64,000 nt of DNA from Vitrella brassicaformis. Taxonomy: Eukaryota; Sar; Vitrellaceae. Where the stretch lies: positions 17,404 to 81,403 of the forward strand of contig CDMY01000130.1 of assembly GCA_001179505.1 (NCBI GenBank), in the 5' to 3' direction. Below the pieces are notes generated by a model. That model did not search any database and had not been told where the DNA came from. It saw nothing but the letters and a program-made list of their open reading frames with translations. Position 1 is the stretch's first letter. Every line of letters begins with the position of its first letter. Shown here piece after piece: positions 10,549-20,814 of the stretch. Position numbers and translations under genes: made by a program.

Positions 10549-11650
10549 AAGCGACACGAGCATTTGTGTCATGGTGCATTCATTCCTGATGCACTGACAT
10601 TCGTACGTGTCTGTCTGCGTGCTTTTCATGTCTATCAGATGTAATTAGCAGGATCTGACTGCCTCCAGTGGCCTAGAGAGGCGGAGGCAAGCAGTGTGTT
10701 GATGTGAGTGATGGTATTTGTAGGCGTGCCCGTCCGTAGAGCGATGCTTGGGTCCTCTTGTCAGCTGGCCCTTGTGACTGATCGCAATGCATGCGAAGTG
10801 TGCATGTGTAGACTTACGAGTGTGCATGTGTGGTTAGTCAGCCGGGCGCTCGATCAGGTCTCTTTTTCGTCGCATCGATCTCGTGACATACACACGTGGT
10901 GTTTACTCCCAGGCAGGCAGGTGTTTTTGAATCAGTTTCTCTTTCCTCTTGGTGTCACACGCGCTCTCATGGTGGGCTGCTCAGCTATCGGGCGACTGGT
11001 TTGGGAATCCAGTGCGTGTTTTTGCTTTCATGTCTCTCTCTCGGTTTCTTCTTTCATGTCTCTCCCCACATCCATACACTGGAACGGATCTGAATCTGTC
11101 GGTTGTGTCATTTGTCGGATGTCTATCGGCGGACTGGTTCGTGCTTTTGCATTCTTGTCTCTCTCGTGCATGTCGACATGTGCAGCTGCGTTGTACTGTG
11201 TTTTGGTTCTCGCGTCGTGCGTGCCATGCAGTGTCGAAATGTGCCGTCTTGTCGATATGGATGCTGACTGATATATCGAGCGCTGCATTCCTATCGTACG
11301 ACTTTTTCCGCACGAGTCGTGATTGCTCTATGGAAGACGCTCGTGTTGAAGTAGGTGTTGGGCCTCAGCTGACTGACTGATATGGGCGAACAGTCAATCA
11401 ATGCACAGACGAAGGCGTATTCGTTTTGCGTGAATTATGCAGATACATGCCGAGAGGAAGTAACTCACAGGGAATCAATCCAGTGCGACTCACTCACATG
11501 TCTCCTCCGTTTTTTGGCATCCGAAAGAACGAAAGGCAGCCAGACAAAGCAGCAGCGCCAACACTATCTACCGCTTGCTTACCGCGCCTTCCCCTGTGAT
11601 TTGTCATGCCGATTTCTTGATTGAGCTGGCATCATTACGTGGATACGGTC

Positions 11651-11803
11651 AAACAGATTCTCACACACACAGAATGACGTCAGACACGCATCTGTGCAGT
11701 GGGCAGCCAATCGATCGGCCTGTCCATCCCTTTTCGACGAACCGAGAGACAGACAGACAGACAGACAGCGACCCACACAACACAGCACGTGACCTCACGA
11801 CAC
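11651..11803. repeat. Direct repeat, copy 1 (about 150 bp)
   Basis: This segment matches 12041-12183 over nearly its whole length. Shared landmarks in the same order are AAACRGATTC, a CA run, AAYGACGTCAG-like sequence, GCATCTGTGCAGTGGGCAGC, TCGATCGGCCTGT, CATCCCTTTTCGA, a GACA run, and CCTCACGACA. The copies differ by point changes and small indels. No terminal inverted repeats, target duplications or coding frame identify it as a known transposon. Confidence 0.75.
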
Positions 11804-12040
11804 ATACATAATCCTTCTGCGCTCCAGACCTGGCCCTGCCATGCATGGATTTGTATCGACCGACCGACGGGCGGATGGGTTTAAATTGTTCGTCAATGAG
11901 TCTCCTGCCTCGACTGTGCATTCATTCATTCATGCGACGATGGTTGTTACTTGCGTCCACGTGTTGTTTATGTTAGTGCTCTCATTCCCATGTCCCCCTG
12001 GTCCCATGTCTCTGTCTCCCCACCTCCCCCCGCGATGGAC

Positions 12041-12183
12041 AAACGGATTCACACACACACGGAATAACGTCAGAGACGCATCTGTGCAGTGGGCAGCCAG
12101 TCGATCGGCCTGTGCATCCCTTTTCGAGTACAATTGACAGACCGACAGACAGCCACCCACACAACACGTGGCCTCACGACAGA
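12041..12183. repeat. Direct repeat, copy 2 (about 145 bp)
   Basis: Partner of the copy at 11651-11803, in the same orientation 390 bp downstream. Conservation extends through the central unique part rather than only through the simple repeats, so it reflects duplication of a defined unit. Confidence 0.75.
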
Positions 12184-12981
12184 CGCACACAACACGGCAC
12201 GAGACACGCATGGATAAATCAAGAAACAGACCAGTGAGTGATTGGTGGCAAGCTGCGGGCGATGACCCGCCTCCCCCTCCCCTGTGCGCGGCTGGCGGAC
12301 AGGTGTCCGTCGCGCAAAAGAAAGAGATGCACAAATGAAAGCGGTGTGTGCAGGGTCCGAGGTTGTGCGCATGCATTAAAGTCAGTGGAAGTCAGCTGGC
12401 GCGTGAGGAAGTCCCTCCCACACATGCCCGCTTCGCATGTGTGGGAGAGCGCTCGTGCGCGGCCAGCATGGACGCAAAAATGACAAGTCAGCCGATCATG
12501 CTCATCCAGCCCATCCGCAGCAGGCAGCCAGCCAGAACATCCATACATAGTCAGACAGCAAGTTCAGACAGCAAGTTCAGAACTGGCAATCGATCCTGCT
12601 GAAGCAGCCACAGAGATTGAAGCAGAACGAAAAGTCGCCCAGTCGGAAACCTGATGGGCAGATGTCAATTGCAAAGCCGTTGGGAGCTGCCTGGATTGAA
12701 CTCGGTATTAATATTCTGCAGAACTCCTGTCAATGGGAAAACACAACGAATCGCAATGCATCAAATCGCTTGCTTTGCTTTCTCACGTCGGCAGCGGTTT
12801 GGCCGCAAGAGCTAAAATCAGGGATGATTCCAGCAAATGGATCTCGGTTGCAAGAATCTATACGCTGCCCTGCGCTTGTGGCGGGGAGGTTGAAAGTGGG
12901 GACCGTTGGAAAGTCGAATTGATTCACTCGGGCTGAGTGAGAGAGAAGCCAATGCGTGAACAACAGGCGACCACATAATTT

Positions 12982-13536
12982 CTACAATGACGTACCCGCC
13001 ATCGAAGCGCAGGCTGAGTCTCCTTCATTGCAAACCACACGCGCAGCACCTGGCCCACCTGGAAGCGTGTGTGGCGGCTCAAGTAAGAAACACGCGACGC
13101 CAGTGTCTCGCTTGCTTACTGATTCTGGAATCGTTCGTCGCGAGATGAAGTACAGGGGAGATGAAACGGATGGCTGATGGCACACAGAAAAAGAGACAGA
13201 GAACCAGCTCTCGATTTGACTTCGCTCGCTTACCTCCGGGCGCCAGCGGCAGGCAGTCCAGGTCGGTCGGGTCGCATTCAGCGGTTCGTCCATTGGGCGG
13301 CTCCTCGGTGGTGGTGAGGTCGGCGTCGGGGGAATCACCTGGGAAATATTCGGCGTCGGGAGAATCACCTGGGAAAAGAAAGGACCAGGAGAAGGAGAGG
13401 GCACGTTGCAGATCTGCGTGCAACCGTGGCGTGGCTCACCATCGTCTTCGGGTGCGAGTTTGCGGAGAGGGGAGGGGCCGCCGACCGCGAGAGTCACGAG
13501 GAACAGGAGCCCAAGGACGCGAGCAAACATCGTCAT
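12982..13536 (-). CDS. Small predicted secreted protein with tandem splice-acceptor repeat
   Basis: Three exons, 13536-13440, 13368-13234 and 13058-12982, give 102 residues: a signal peptide (MFARVLGLLFLVTLAVGG), an acidic Asp/Thr/Pro segment, and a C-terminal Cys-containing part (ECDPTDLDCLPLAPGG, then VVCNEGDSACASMAG). Four Cys residues suggest two disulfides in the mature protein. Exon 2 begins with a 30-nt unit repeated twice, each preceded by its own TTCCCAG acceptor, so use of the second acceptor would remove 10 residues in frame. No known family. The next ATG two codons downstream is an equally good start. Confidence 0.55.
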   Translation of the reverse strand: MTMFARVLGLLFLVTLAVGGPSPLRKLAPEDDGEPRHGCTQICNVPSPSPGPFFSQVILPTPNISQVIPPTPTSPPPRSRPMDEPLNATRPTWTACRWRPEVSERSQIESWFSVSFSVCHQPSVSSPLYFISRRTIPESVSKRDTGVACFLLEPPHTLPGGPGAARVVCNEGDSACASMAGTSL

Positions 13537-13673
13537 GAGGGAGGCTGGCTCAGCTGAGAAGGAAGGAACGAGGCGAGAAGGAAAGGAGGGGAGAGGGGAA
13601 GAGAAAGACACACAACCAGGGAGGAAGGAGACCTGCGGGAAGGATGGGGAAATTTGCCGTACGTGAATGAGAA

Positions 13674-14550
13674 ATGACGCTACCGGCTCCCGCTCCCGTT
13701 ACTGCTTCCGTTGCTCTGCGCTCCCTCACAGAAACAAAAACAAAAACAAATTCGTGTTTCCGTACTGGCCAGGATGGCCGTTAATTTCCAAATCCTCCTC
13801 CCAGCATATTTCACTCGGGTCACAATGGGGTTTCCTCTCCACCGATCTATCACGATCAGACAGCTGGGCAATCGACGTTCAGAGACGGCTGGTGTTGCTG
13901 GTGGCCTGCTAACCTGCTGCCACACGTGCTGCATGAGCTGCGAGATGAGGCTCAGCTCTTGGCGGACATCATACATGTAAAGCTGCCTTCCGGTGAGCAA
14001 CAGTCTTATGAAGGCATACATGTAAAGCTGCCTTCCGGTGAGCAACAGTCTTATGAAGGCATAGACGGCTGACGCGCTCGTTGTTTCGCTCCCGTCTGCC
14101 GTGCCGTGCTTACCTCCACCCCGCATGCATGCTTACCTCCTGCGGCTTACTTCCTTACCTCCCTGTCATTGCAATGGAGAATCAACACAACAAAAGTCCC
14201 GGCCATCGTGACGAAGGTGCTCGCCCTTATGGTAGGAATCTCGATAGCTGCCAGCAGTGGCGTTTTTTGTTCGTGTTTGTCTTTCTGATCGTTGCCGACG
14301 ACTCGTGCGCGGATCGATTGACAATAATCCAACACCTGCTTCTCATCATGCGTGTGTCTCCATGTCACCGACAATCCCGCCCGTATATGAGCCAGCTACA
14401 TAATCTGTCAGCCGACAGTCGCCATGCAACAGAGAAGATGACATGGATGAGTTCGGCCACACGCACACGCGCATTTCCACGCGACTTGCTTAACTGCTTG
14501 TGACGCGGGCTGTGCGAAAAGACATAGAAAAGAAACACGAAGAACAAGAA
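13674..14550 (-). CDS. Possible multi-exon membrane protein, low confidence
   Basis: Two blocks look coding on the minus strand. One (about 14250-14155) would encode IPTIRASTFVTMAGTFVVLI, a good membrane helix, and ends at a GTAAGG donor. The other (about 14065-13921) encodes a repeated AFIRLLLTGRQLYMY followed by an amphipathic VRQELSLISQLMQHVWQQ, because a 45-bp unit is duplicated in frame. A short Ser/Gly/Asn-rich last exon ending near 13682 is possible. I could not close the phase between the blocks or find a start. The helix faintly resembles the last membrane segment of gustatory-receptor-like proteins, which is weak evidence. A non-coding interpretation remains open. Confidence 0.25.
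13973..14062. repeat. Perfect 45-bp tandem duplication
   Basis: Two identical, adjacent 45-bp units start with ACATGTAAAGCTGCCTTCCG and lie at 13973-14017 and 14018-14062. The unit length keeps reading frame, and on the minus strand both copies read as the same 15 residues. Identity suggests a recent duplication. Confidence 0.9.
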
Positions 14551-15074
14551 CGAACGAAGAGGGAGATACTCTAATTGGTGGAGAGACCGCTCTCAAAAAC
14601 AAACAGAGGCCAACAAGAGGGGAAAGACAAGAAAAGGACAATTGTGTGCGCGAGCGAGCAGGCCCCGCCCCCACCTCCCATCCCCCATGGTGACTGTACA
14701 CACACGTGTTTGCCTGGTCCAGTGTGCACTGGCGCATCAGTGACGGAGCGTGCTCGTTTAGCCTACAGCCTCCCTCACACATCGCCAGATCAGTCAGGTC
14801 CCGCCAGGCCTGCTCACATCCACCGACGAGGACATACGCTACACTCCTTGACCGACAATGACATCAAGCACACAGACACGCAATCCGTTGTGTGAAGACC
14901 AGCCCAGTGTTGCTATAGACACAAGCAAGAGACATATGCACGATGTCCAGGACGATCTACGGGACCCTTCACTCTGCAGGGCCACGACAAAACAAAACGT
15001 ACACCAACACCAGGCTTGTCGGTGTATTTTTCTATTGCACTTACAAGTGCACTAATTGAGGGCTGCATCCTCAC

Positions 15075-16128
15075 TTAGTACACCTGTTGCGCAGCCAGGA
15101 TGTTGCGCTCGAGGGCCGTGCATTCCACTCTGGCCAGGCTGTTTCCCTGCCGCAGAGAACGATCACCTGAGGCACGCGCAGATAACAAGACATGAAACAG
15201 AAACAACAGTGTGTGTATGTGTGTGTGTGTGTGTGTGTTTTCCCACTCGTGTGTACCTGTCAGGCGGGCACATGCCTGCAGCTTCTGCTCGGCGGCTGCT
15301 TGCATATCGGGATGCTCGTGTGCCCACACATGGTCACATGAGGCCCTGAAGACCACATACATCCAAACTCCCGGTCCTTCCCCTTGTCTGCCTGTCTGCC
15401 TGCCTGCCTGTCTGCCTGTCGTCTGTGTGCCCATCAGGTACCAACCAGGAGCAGTCGCGCTTCCAGCAGTAATGATCGAAGAGGTGGCACTCCCAACAGC
15501 ACTTGCCATCTGGCTTCGCTGCAGAAAGAGAGACGAAGCACGGAGCGAACAAACGCACACACCCATGAGGTCTGTTTGAGCGCCTGTGTGCACGTGGGAT
15601 TGACATACGGGTTGGGGCTGGTGCGGGCGTCGTTTTCTCGCGGCCGTCACGCTTGTCACGACGATGGCAGGCGGAAAAGGAGCACTCGTATTTCCAGCAA
15701 TCGTGGTCTGAACGCCAACAAACCGGAGGCAAGCATTAGTGGCCAAGCATGTGGTGCCAACAAGGAGCTCTCTTGATCCCTGCTTGTTGTCTGTCGTGTC
15801 CTGCTGTGTAGTTTCCGTACCGAAGAGGTGACAGTGGAAGCAGCACTTGTCCCTATCACCATCATCAGGGAACTTGTCACGGGGAGGCTTCTCTGCAGCG
15901 CACAAGAGCGACACACAGTCAGGCAGATGTCGGCCATGCGGTGGGTAGAGCAGCCAGGAAAGGCGTGTGTCCTACTGGTCGTGGTGGGAGGAGCTGGGGT
16001 TGTAGTTGCCTCAGGGGTCGTCTCGGCAGGCGTCGTCGCATCAGGTGTGGGTGTAGGCGTATCGTCCACCAAGGGAGTGGTCGGCGTGACTTCCTCTGCC
16101 GGGGTCGGGCACACACACACACACACAC

Positions 16129-16162
<34 letters not shown>

Positions 16163-16614
16163 AGGCAGGGAGGCAGGACACACACCACATGGCACATGGC
16201 ACATGTCTCATGCCCTCCCGCCCCCCTCCCGTCCCTACTGGTCGTGGTCTCGGGCTCCGGTGTGGTGGTGGGCTCGGGCGTGGTGGGCTCAGGCGTAGTG
16301 GGCTCAGGCGTGGTGGGCTCAGGCGTGGTGGGCTCAGGCGGAGGACGGCAATCAGGGTGCTCGGGCGTCGCAGCGCAGTCGACGGTCTCCGCTGCGCAAT
16401 CAGGGTGCTCGGGTGTCGCAGCGCAGTCGACGGTCTCCGCTGCGCAATCAGGGTGCTCGGGATCCGCAAGACAGTCAGGAGACCCATTCTGGAGCCGACG
16501 TGCAGGCACGCCGGCGCGAGGCACTTCCTGTGCCGCCGCCAAGGCGAGCAGGCCGACTAGTGGCTGAGCAACACTCAAGGCGACAAGCATGGCGAAGATC
16601 AGCAGGCTCCTCAT
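15075..16614 (-). CDS. Secreted Cys-rich protein with Thr/Pro mucin-like linkers
   Basis: Seven exons, 16614-16239, 16095-15976, 15892-15821, 15707-15609, 15518-15446, 15345-15257 and 15166-15075, give 306 residues in one phase. Order: signal peptide (LLIFAMLVALSVAQPLVGLL), a Cys repeat in which the 16-residue unit CAAETVDCAATPEHPD is tandemly copied, a run of PEPTT repeats, a second Thr/Pro linker, then aromatic Cys modules (DKCCFHCHLFG, HDCWKYECSFSACH, GKCCWECHLFDHYCWKRDC) and an alpha-helical tail with CARL and VECTALERN. Exons 1 and 2 both end in the same ACGACCA before GTAGG, so the linker exon may have arisen by exon duplication. It is probably an O-glycosylated extracellular or cyst-wall protein; no known domain fits. 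Confidence 0.7.
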
Positions 16615-19600
16615 GATGAACTCAAGCAGCTGGATGGAAGAGAGGGCGCCTTCTTCTTCTCCTTTTCCCCCCTTTCCACGTCGGTTAGCGCCGGAATCCG
16701 AAACGTACGCCAGTAACGCATCTTCGTAAACTGCGCCAATCCGCACCTCAAGGAAGCCTCTTCAATGAGTAAGGGATGTTCGTGACGTGGGAAGATCCGC
16801 TCCCGCTTGGGACGTGCCATCTCCGCCTGAGGTGAGTCCGTCAGTCAAGTTCGCCTCACACCGACTGATCTTATCTGCTTGTCTTTGTTCAGGATGAGCG
16901 CCCGAGGCCGATAGGCCTCGCCAAGAGAGAGAGCGGCCTTCATCCAGAAGATCATGAGATGATTGGGCTCCCGTTAAACTCTTTGCAGAGGCGAAGCTTG
17001 TTTGGGGCAGGCGATCCATTTCAGAATTCATCCTGAATACTACATACACACAAGGAGTCGACGATACGACGCACGAAACTCATTCAGTCATTCATACAGA
17101 GCAAGGTTGAGGCACACGTGTAGAAGATAATTAGCAGCTTGAAGAGAGGAAGGCTTAATACATCTCTGCTCCCCCTACCTACTGTACCAACCTAGCTACC
17201 GCCCACACTCGTCTCTCCGTCGGTCTGCCTCGTCTCGTCTCGCTTCCAGTCCACCCACCTCGCTCCCTTGCTTGCTCGCTCGCTTCCTCCGTTGGTCATG
17301 CTTGCAGACAGTCAGTCAGTCAGTCACGCACATCCACATCATGCTTATAAGTGAATCACGCACACACATGAAGGCCAGCCGTTTGTCGCACATGCATGCA
17401 CAAAACACCCGACTAGACACAACACACGCACAGACATACATACATACAGGCGGACAGGAAGGCAGTCAGTCAGTCAGTCAGAAAGGCGTGCATGCATTCA
17501 GGCAGGATGAAGAAGGCTTATAAATAGCTCACAAGACAGACAGACAGACAGACAGTGGTCGGCCGGTCGCATCCAGTCGTTTCCGGTCCTCTCTCTTTCC
17601 ATGATAGCATACAGGAGGCAGGCCTGACCGACAGAGCTAGGTAGGTAGGAAGGGAGAAAGGTAGGGAGGAAGGTACGTATGTGGGTAGCTGCGGAGCTTT
17701 GCTTATAAATAGTTACACCAACGATGACAAGAACACGCAATCACACTCACTCATTCACACGGGAAACACGCTAACAGACAGACAGACGTGCAGACATGAA
17801 TGACATGTACAAATTGTATAAATAGCTATATAAAGAGTACGTGGTGGGGAAACCATCAGGTCCCTCACACGCATCCATCCATGCATCCATCCATGCATCC
17901 ATGCAGCCAGTGAGTCAGCCCGTCCGTCGCTCCTCTCATGACTGTTGATTGCCCGCCCTGCCCACAGCCGCATCCACAACACTCAATAACAGGACATACG
18001 GGGACAGACAGACAAAGAGAGAGCTCGATCCAGAACCATCTAGATCTGTCTTCCCCGCCCAACACATCAGGCGTCTCTTCTTGACGTTGCACGCCCAACA
18101 CAGACAGACAGACAGACAGACTCAGAGACCCCGGGCGGACAATGCTCACGCAGCGAGCCGCACACGACAGCGCAAGCACAACACCGTCACGTAGCGGGGA
18201 GGGGAGAGTGCGGGAGCGAAAATGAACTCAGAGCCATCATGGAATGGAATGCGCCAAGGAGAGAAAAAGGCGAGGGAACAAAACAGACATGATGCCATGC
18301 ACGAATGCATGCATTCACGTGTCGCAAAAAGATATTAGCGAGCAGAGGACTCGGGCAAAAAGGAACACAGGCGATCAAAAAGGATACAGGCGCTTTGGTG
18401 GGCCGGCCGCACGGACAGATAATGGACGAGGAGAGTCAAAAGAGCGAGGGGCGGGAGGGGCGGGGTGATGAATCGAGGCCTGCAGAGAATTCAAATACCC
18501 ACATTAGCACGCACACACCCACGCACCCACTCAGGTGGAAGAAAACACCGAAAGGAGCTCTCTTAGAAAATGACGTCTAACTCATCCATCCATTCATCGA
18601 TCCACCGACCCACGTCGAAAAAGACTTATAGCCAGTTATCGTCCAATCATAACACAACAGACACACACACCACACTAGGCCAGAAAAGAGAGCACGGACA
18701 ATCGGAGGGAGAGAGGGGAGGGAGGGGGGGAAGGGGCTGGAAAAAAAACTGCTGGGCCGCAGACGAAAAGAATCACAGTCACATACACAGAGAATGTCGC
18801 ACATTCATTCCGAGCATCCATCCATCCATCCGGTGGTGCCCTCGCTCGCCCGCATGTGATGCGACGCACTAAATGGCGGCCGCTGTCCAATCCACGCCAT
18901 CCATGTACACACACAACACGCCATCCATGTACGTACACCATACCACAGACCCCACATGCCCTCCCTCCCTCCCTCCCTCCCTCCCCTCCTTGCGTCTCCT
19001 CTGCCATTGACAGAGAGTAAGGACGCACACACGGACGGCCAAAGAAAGGCGGACGACTCACAGAAGACCAAACAGGCCAGGGCGAGGCCTAGCCAGCTCG
19101 GTACGTTTAGACAGAAGACGGCACATACAATGCAATGCGACTGTCGCGGCGATGGATGGGTGGGTGGGTGGGTGGGTGTCTGTATGTCTGTCTGTCGTCC
19201 TCTCTCCCTTTTCCTTCCTCTCCCTAGCTAGCTACGATCAATCACTAAATGGATTGACTGGTGGCATGGATGCCAAAGCATGGCAGCTAGGAGGACACCA
19301 GACAAGGAGAGAGAAGAGAAGTGACGTACACGGTGCGATGGATGCCAAAAGGATGAAGGCCTCTCCCGCTGCCCTCTCTCCCACTACCCTGGCTGTGTGA
19401 TGTGTGAGCACGAAAGCAGTCATTGATCAGTCAGTGGGCGGGGGCATGCAGCCGACAGCGAGTACAATAAGGAAATACCATGTGTGCGTGCGATGGGTCC
19501 GTGTGTGAACGTTCAAATGTGAATGGGACTCCCTCACTCCCTCACTCCCTCTCCCTGTCCCTCTCTCTGCGACTGTATGGGTGCTATGGAATGTGTGGCT

Positions 19601-20814
19601 GGCAAGACGAATAATACCCCACGTGAACTATCAACCGGAATACATACACGCAACGCAACAGTGCATCCGTCCGTCCACCCATTCGTCTCTGGCCACCGTC
19701 ATCCATCCATCCATACACACAGACATACACGCACACGACCGCGCGGGGGGCAGCATCGCGTGCGTGTACCCTTGCCTGTGACCGGCATCATTCATTCGTC
19801 CATTCATTTCATTCTGCGTACGTATGGATGTATGTGTGCATGTGTACGCTTGCAGCGAAAAAAACTGCCAAAAGCACCAATATTGTGACTCTCAGTCGAT
19901 GTGCGATGTGCGATGTGTAAGCAGGTCAGTGTGTTCCCCCTCTCTGCCCGTGTGTATGTCTCGTACGGCCACGAGTTCATCCATCCATCCATCCGCGACA
20001 CAACAAAGTGTCGAAACGAAGAATCTGGCAGAAACAAAACAAAAACAACATCAAACAAACGATCATGACACACGGCAGCACCAGCAGCACACGCACAGCA
20101 GCAAAGGAGGGGGTCGACCGGCACGAACACACGACAGACACATAACGCAACAATACAACACACAGGTGGGTGCACCACGGCGGCAAGCACGTAGGCAGGC
20201 AGGCAGACAGGCAAGAGGGCGATTTAACTTACAGGAAAGGGCCACTATGCAACCATCCATCCATCCATCCATTAGTACTAGGCAGACAAACGACATTCAT
20301 TCATTTAGCAGATGGACAGACAGACAGATCGACTGACTGGCGTGAACAGGCAGCAGGCGGACAGCCAGGCATGCATCCGCCGACCAACACGACAGAGAGC
20401 GAGCGAGCGACGATGAGAGATCCGAGATGCGATGCCAACGAGCCGGGCAGGCAGACCGACGCGAGGGAAAGTGAGCTAGCTCAATCAAACCAACCAACCA
20501 ACCAACCATTCACGGACACAAACTTACCCCACAACCAATCATCCCATCCATCAACTTACCCAACCAACCATGCACACACCCACTCACCCACAGTCACCCA
20601 TTCCGCATCCCTCCTGTCCCCCGTGCCCCTCTCTCCTTCCCTCCCCCCCTCCCCGCCCCTGTAAGAGGACGTCACTAGTCCAATCAGCCACCCATGGACA
20701 GACGATTAATTACTCACCTTACATCCATCCATCCATCCCAGCCAGACATACAGTCAGTAGTACCAATCACTCTTTCGGTCACGGATATTCTCGTCCACAT
20801 CTCGTTCGTTCAGA
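16615..20814. other. Gene-poor region of 4.2 kb rich in tetranucleotide repeats
   Basis: Both strands were read for open frames and splice-linked exons without a convincing gene. The DNA is dominated by scattered GACA, GGAT/ATCC, GGCA, CCTC and AACC tracts. Three TATAAATAG sites lie at 17518-17826. The first 200 bp are upstream of the mucin-like gene and contain CGGTTAGCGC (16682-16691), one base different from the shared CCGTTAGCGC element. A non-coding RNA cannot be excluded. Confidence 0.5.
17518..17826. repeat. Three TATAAATAG motifs in 310 bp
   Basis: TATAAATAG occurs near 17519, 17704 and 17817; the first two sit in CTTATAAATAG and the third continues into CTATATAAAG. Each is followed or preceded by GACA repeat. 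They look like TATA boxes but no coding region starts downstream within a few hundred bases on either strand. They may be promoters of unrecognised transcripts or chance AT islands in GC-rich DNA. Confidence 0.35.

Larger units (their letters stand above)
10549..12981. other. Spacer of 2.4 kb without convincing genes
   Basis: Open frames here are short, Ser/Cys/Val-rich translations of TCTC-, GTCT- and CA-rich DNA, with no splice-linked partners. The segment contains a dispersed direct repeat (11651-11803 and 12041-12183, listed separately), (ACAG)n tracts and a doubled GTTCAGACAGCAA near 12552-12580. I see no RNA gene. Confidence 0.5.

Noticed and set aside
15208-15240. GT/CA microsatellite as a regulatory Z-DNA element
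   Set aside because: Such tracts occur in many introns here and this one lies inside an intron with no other signal.
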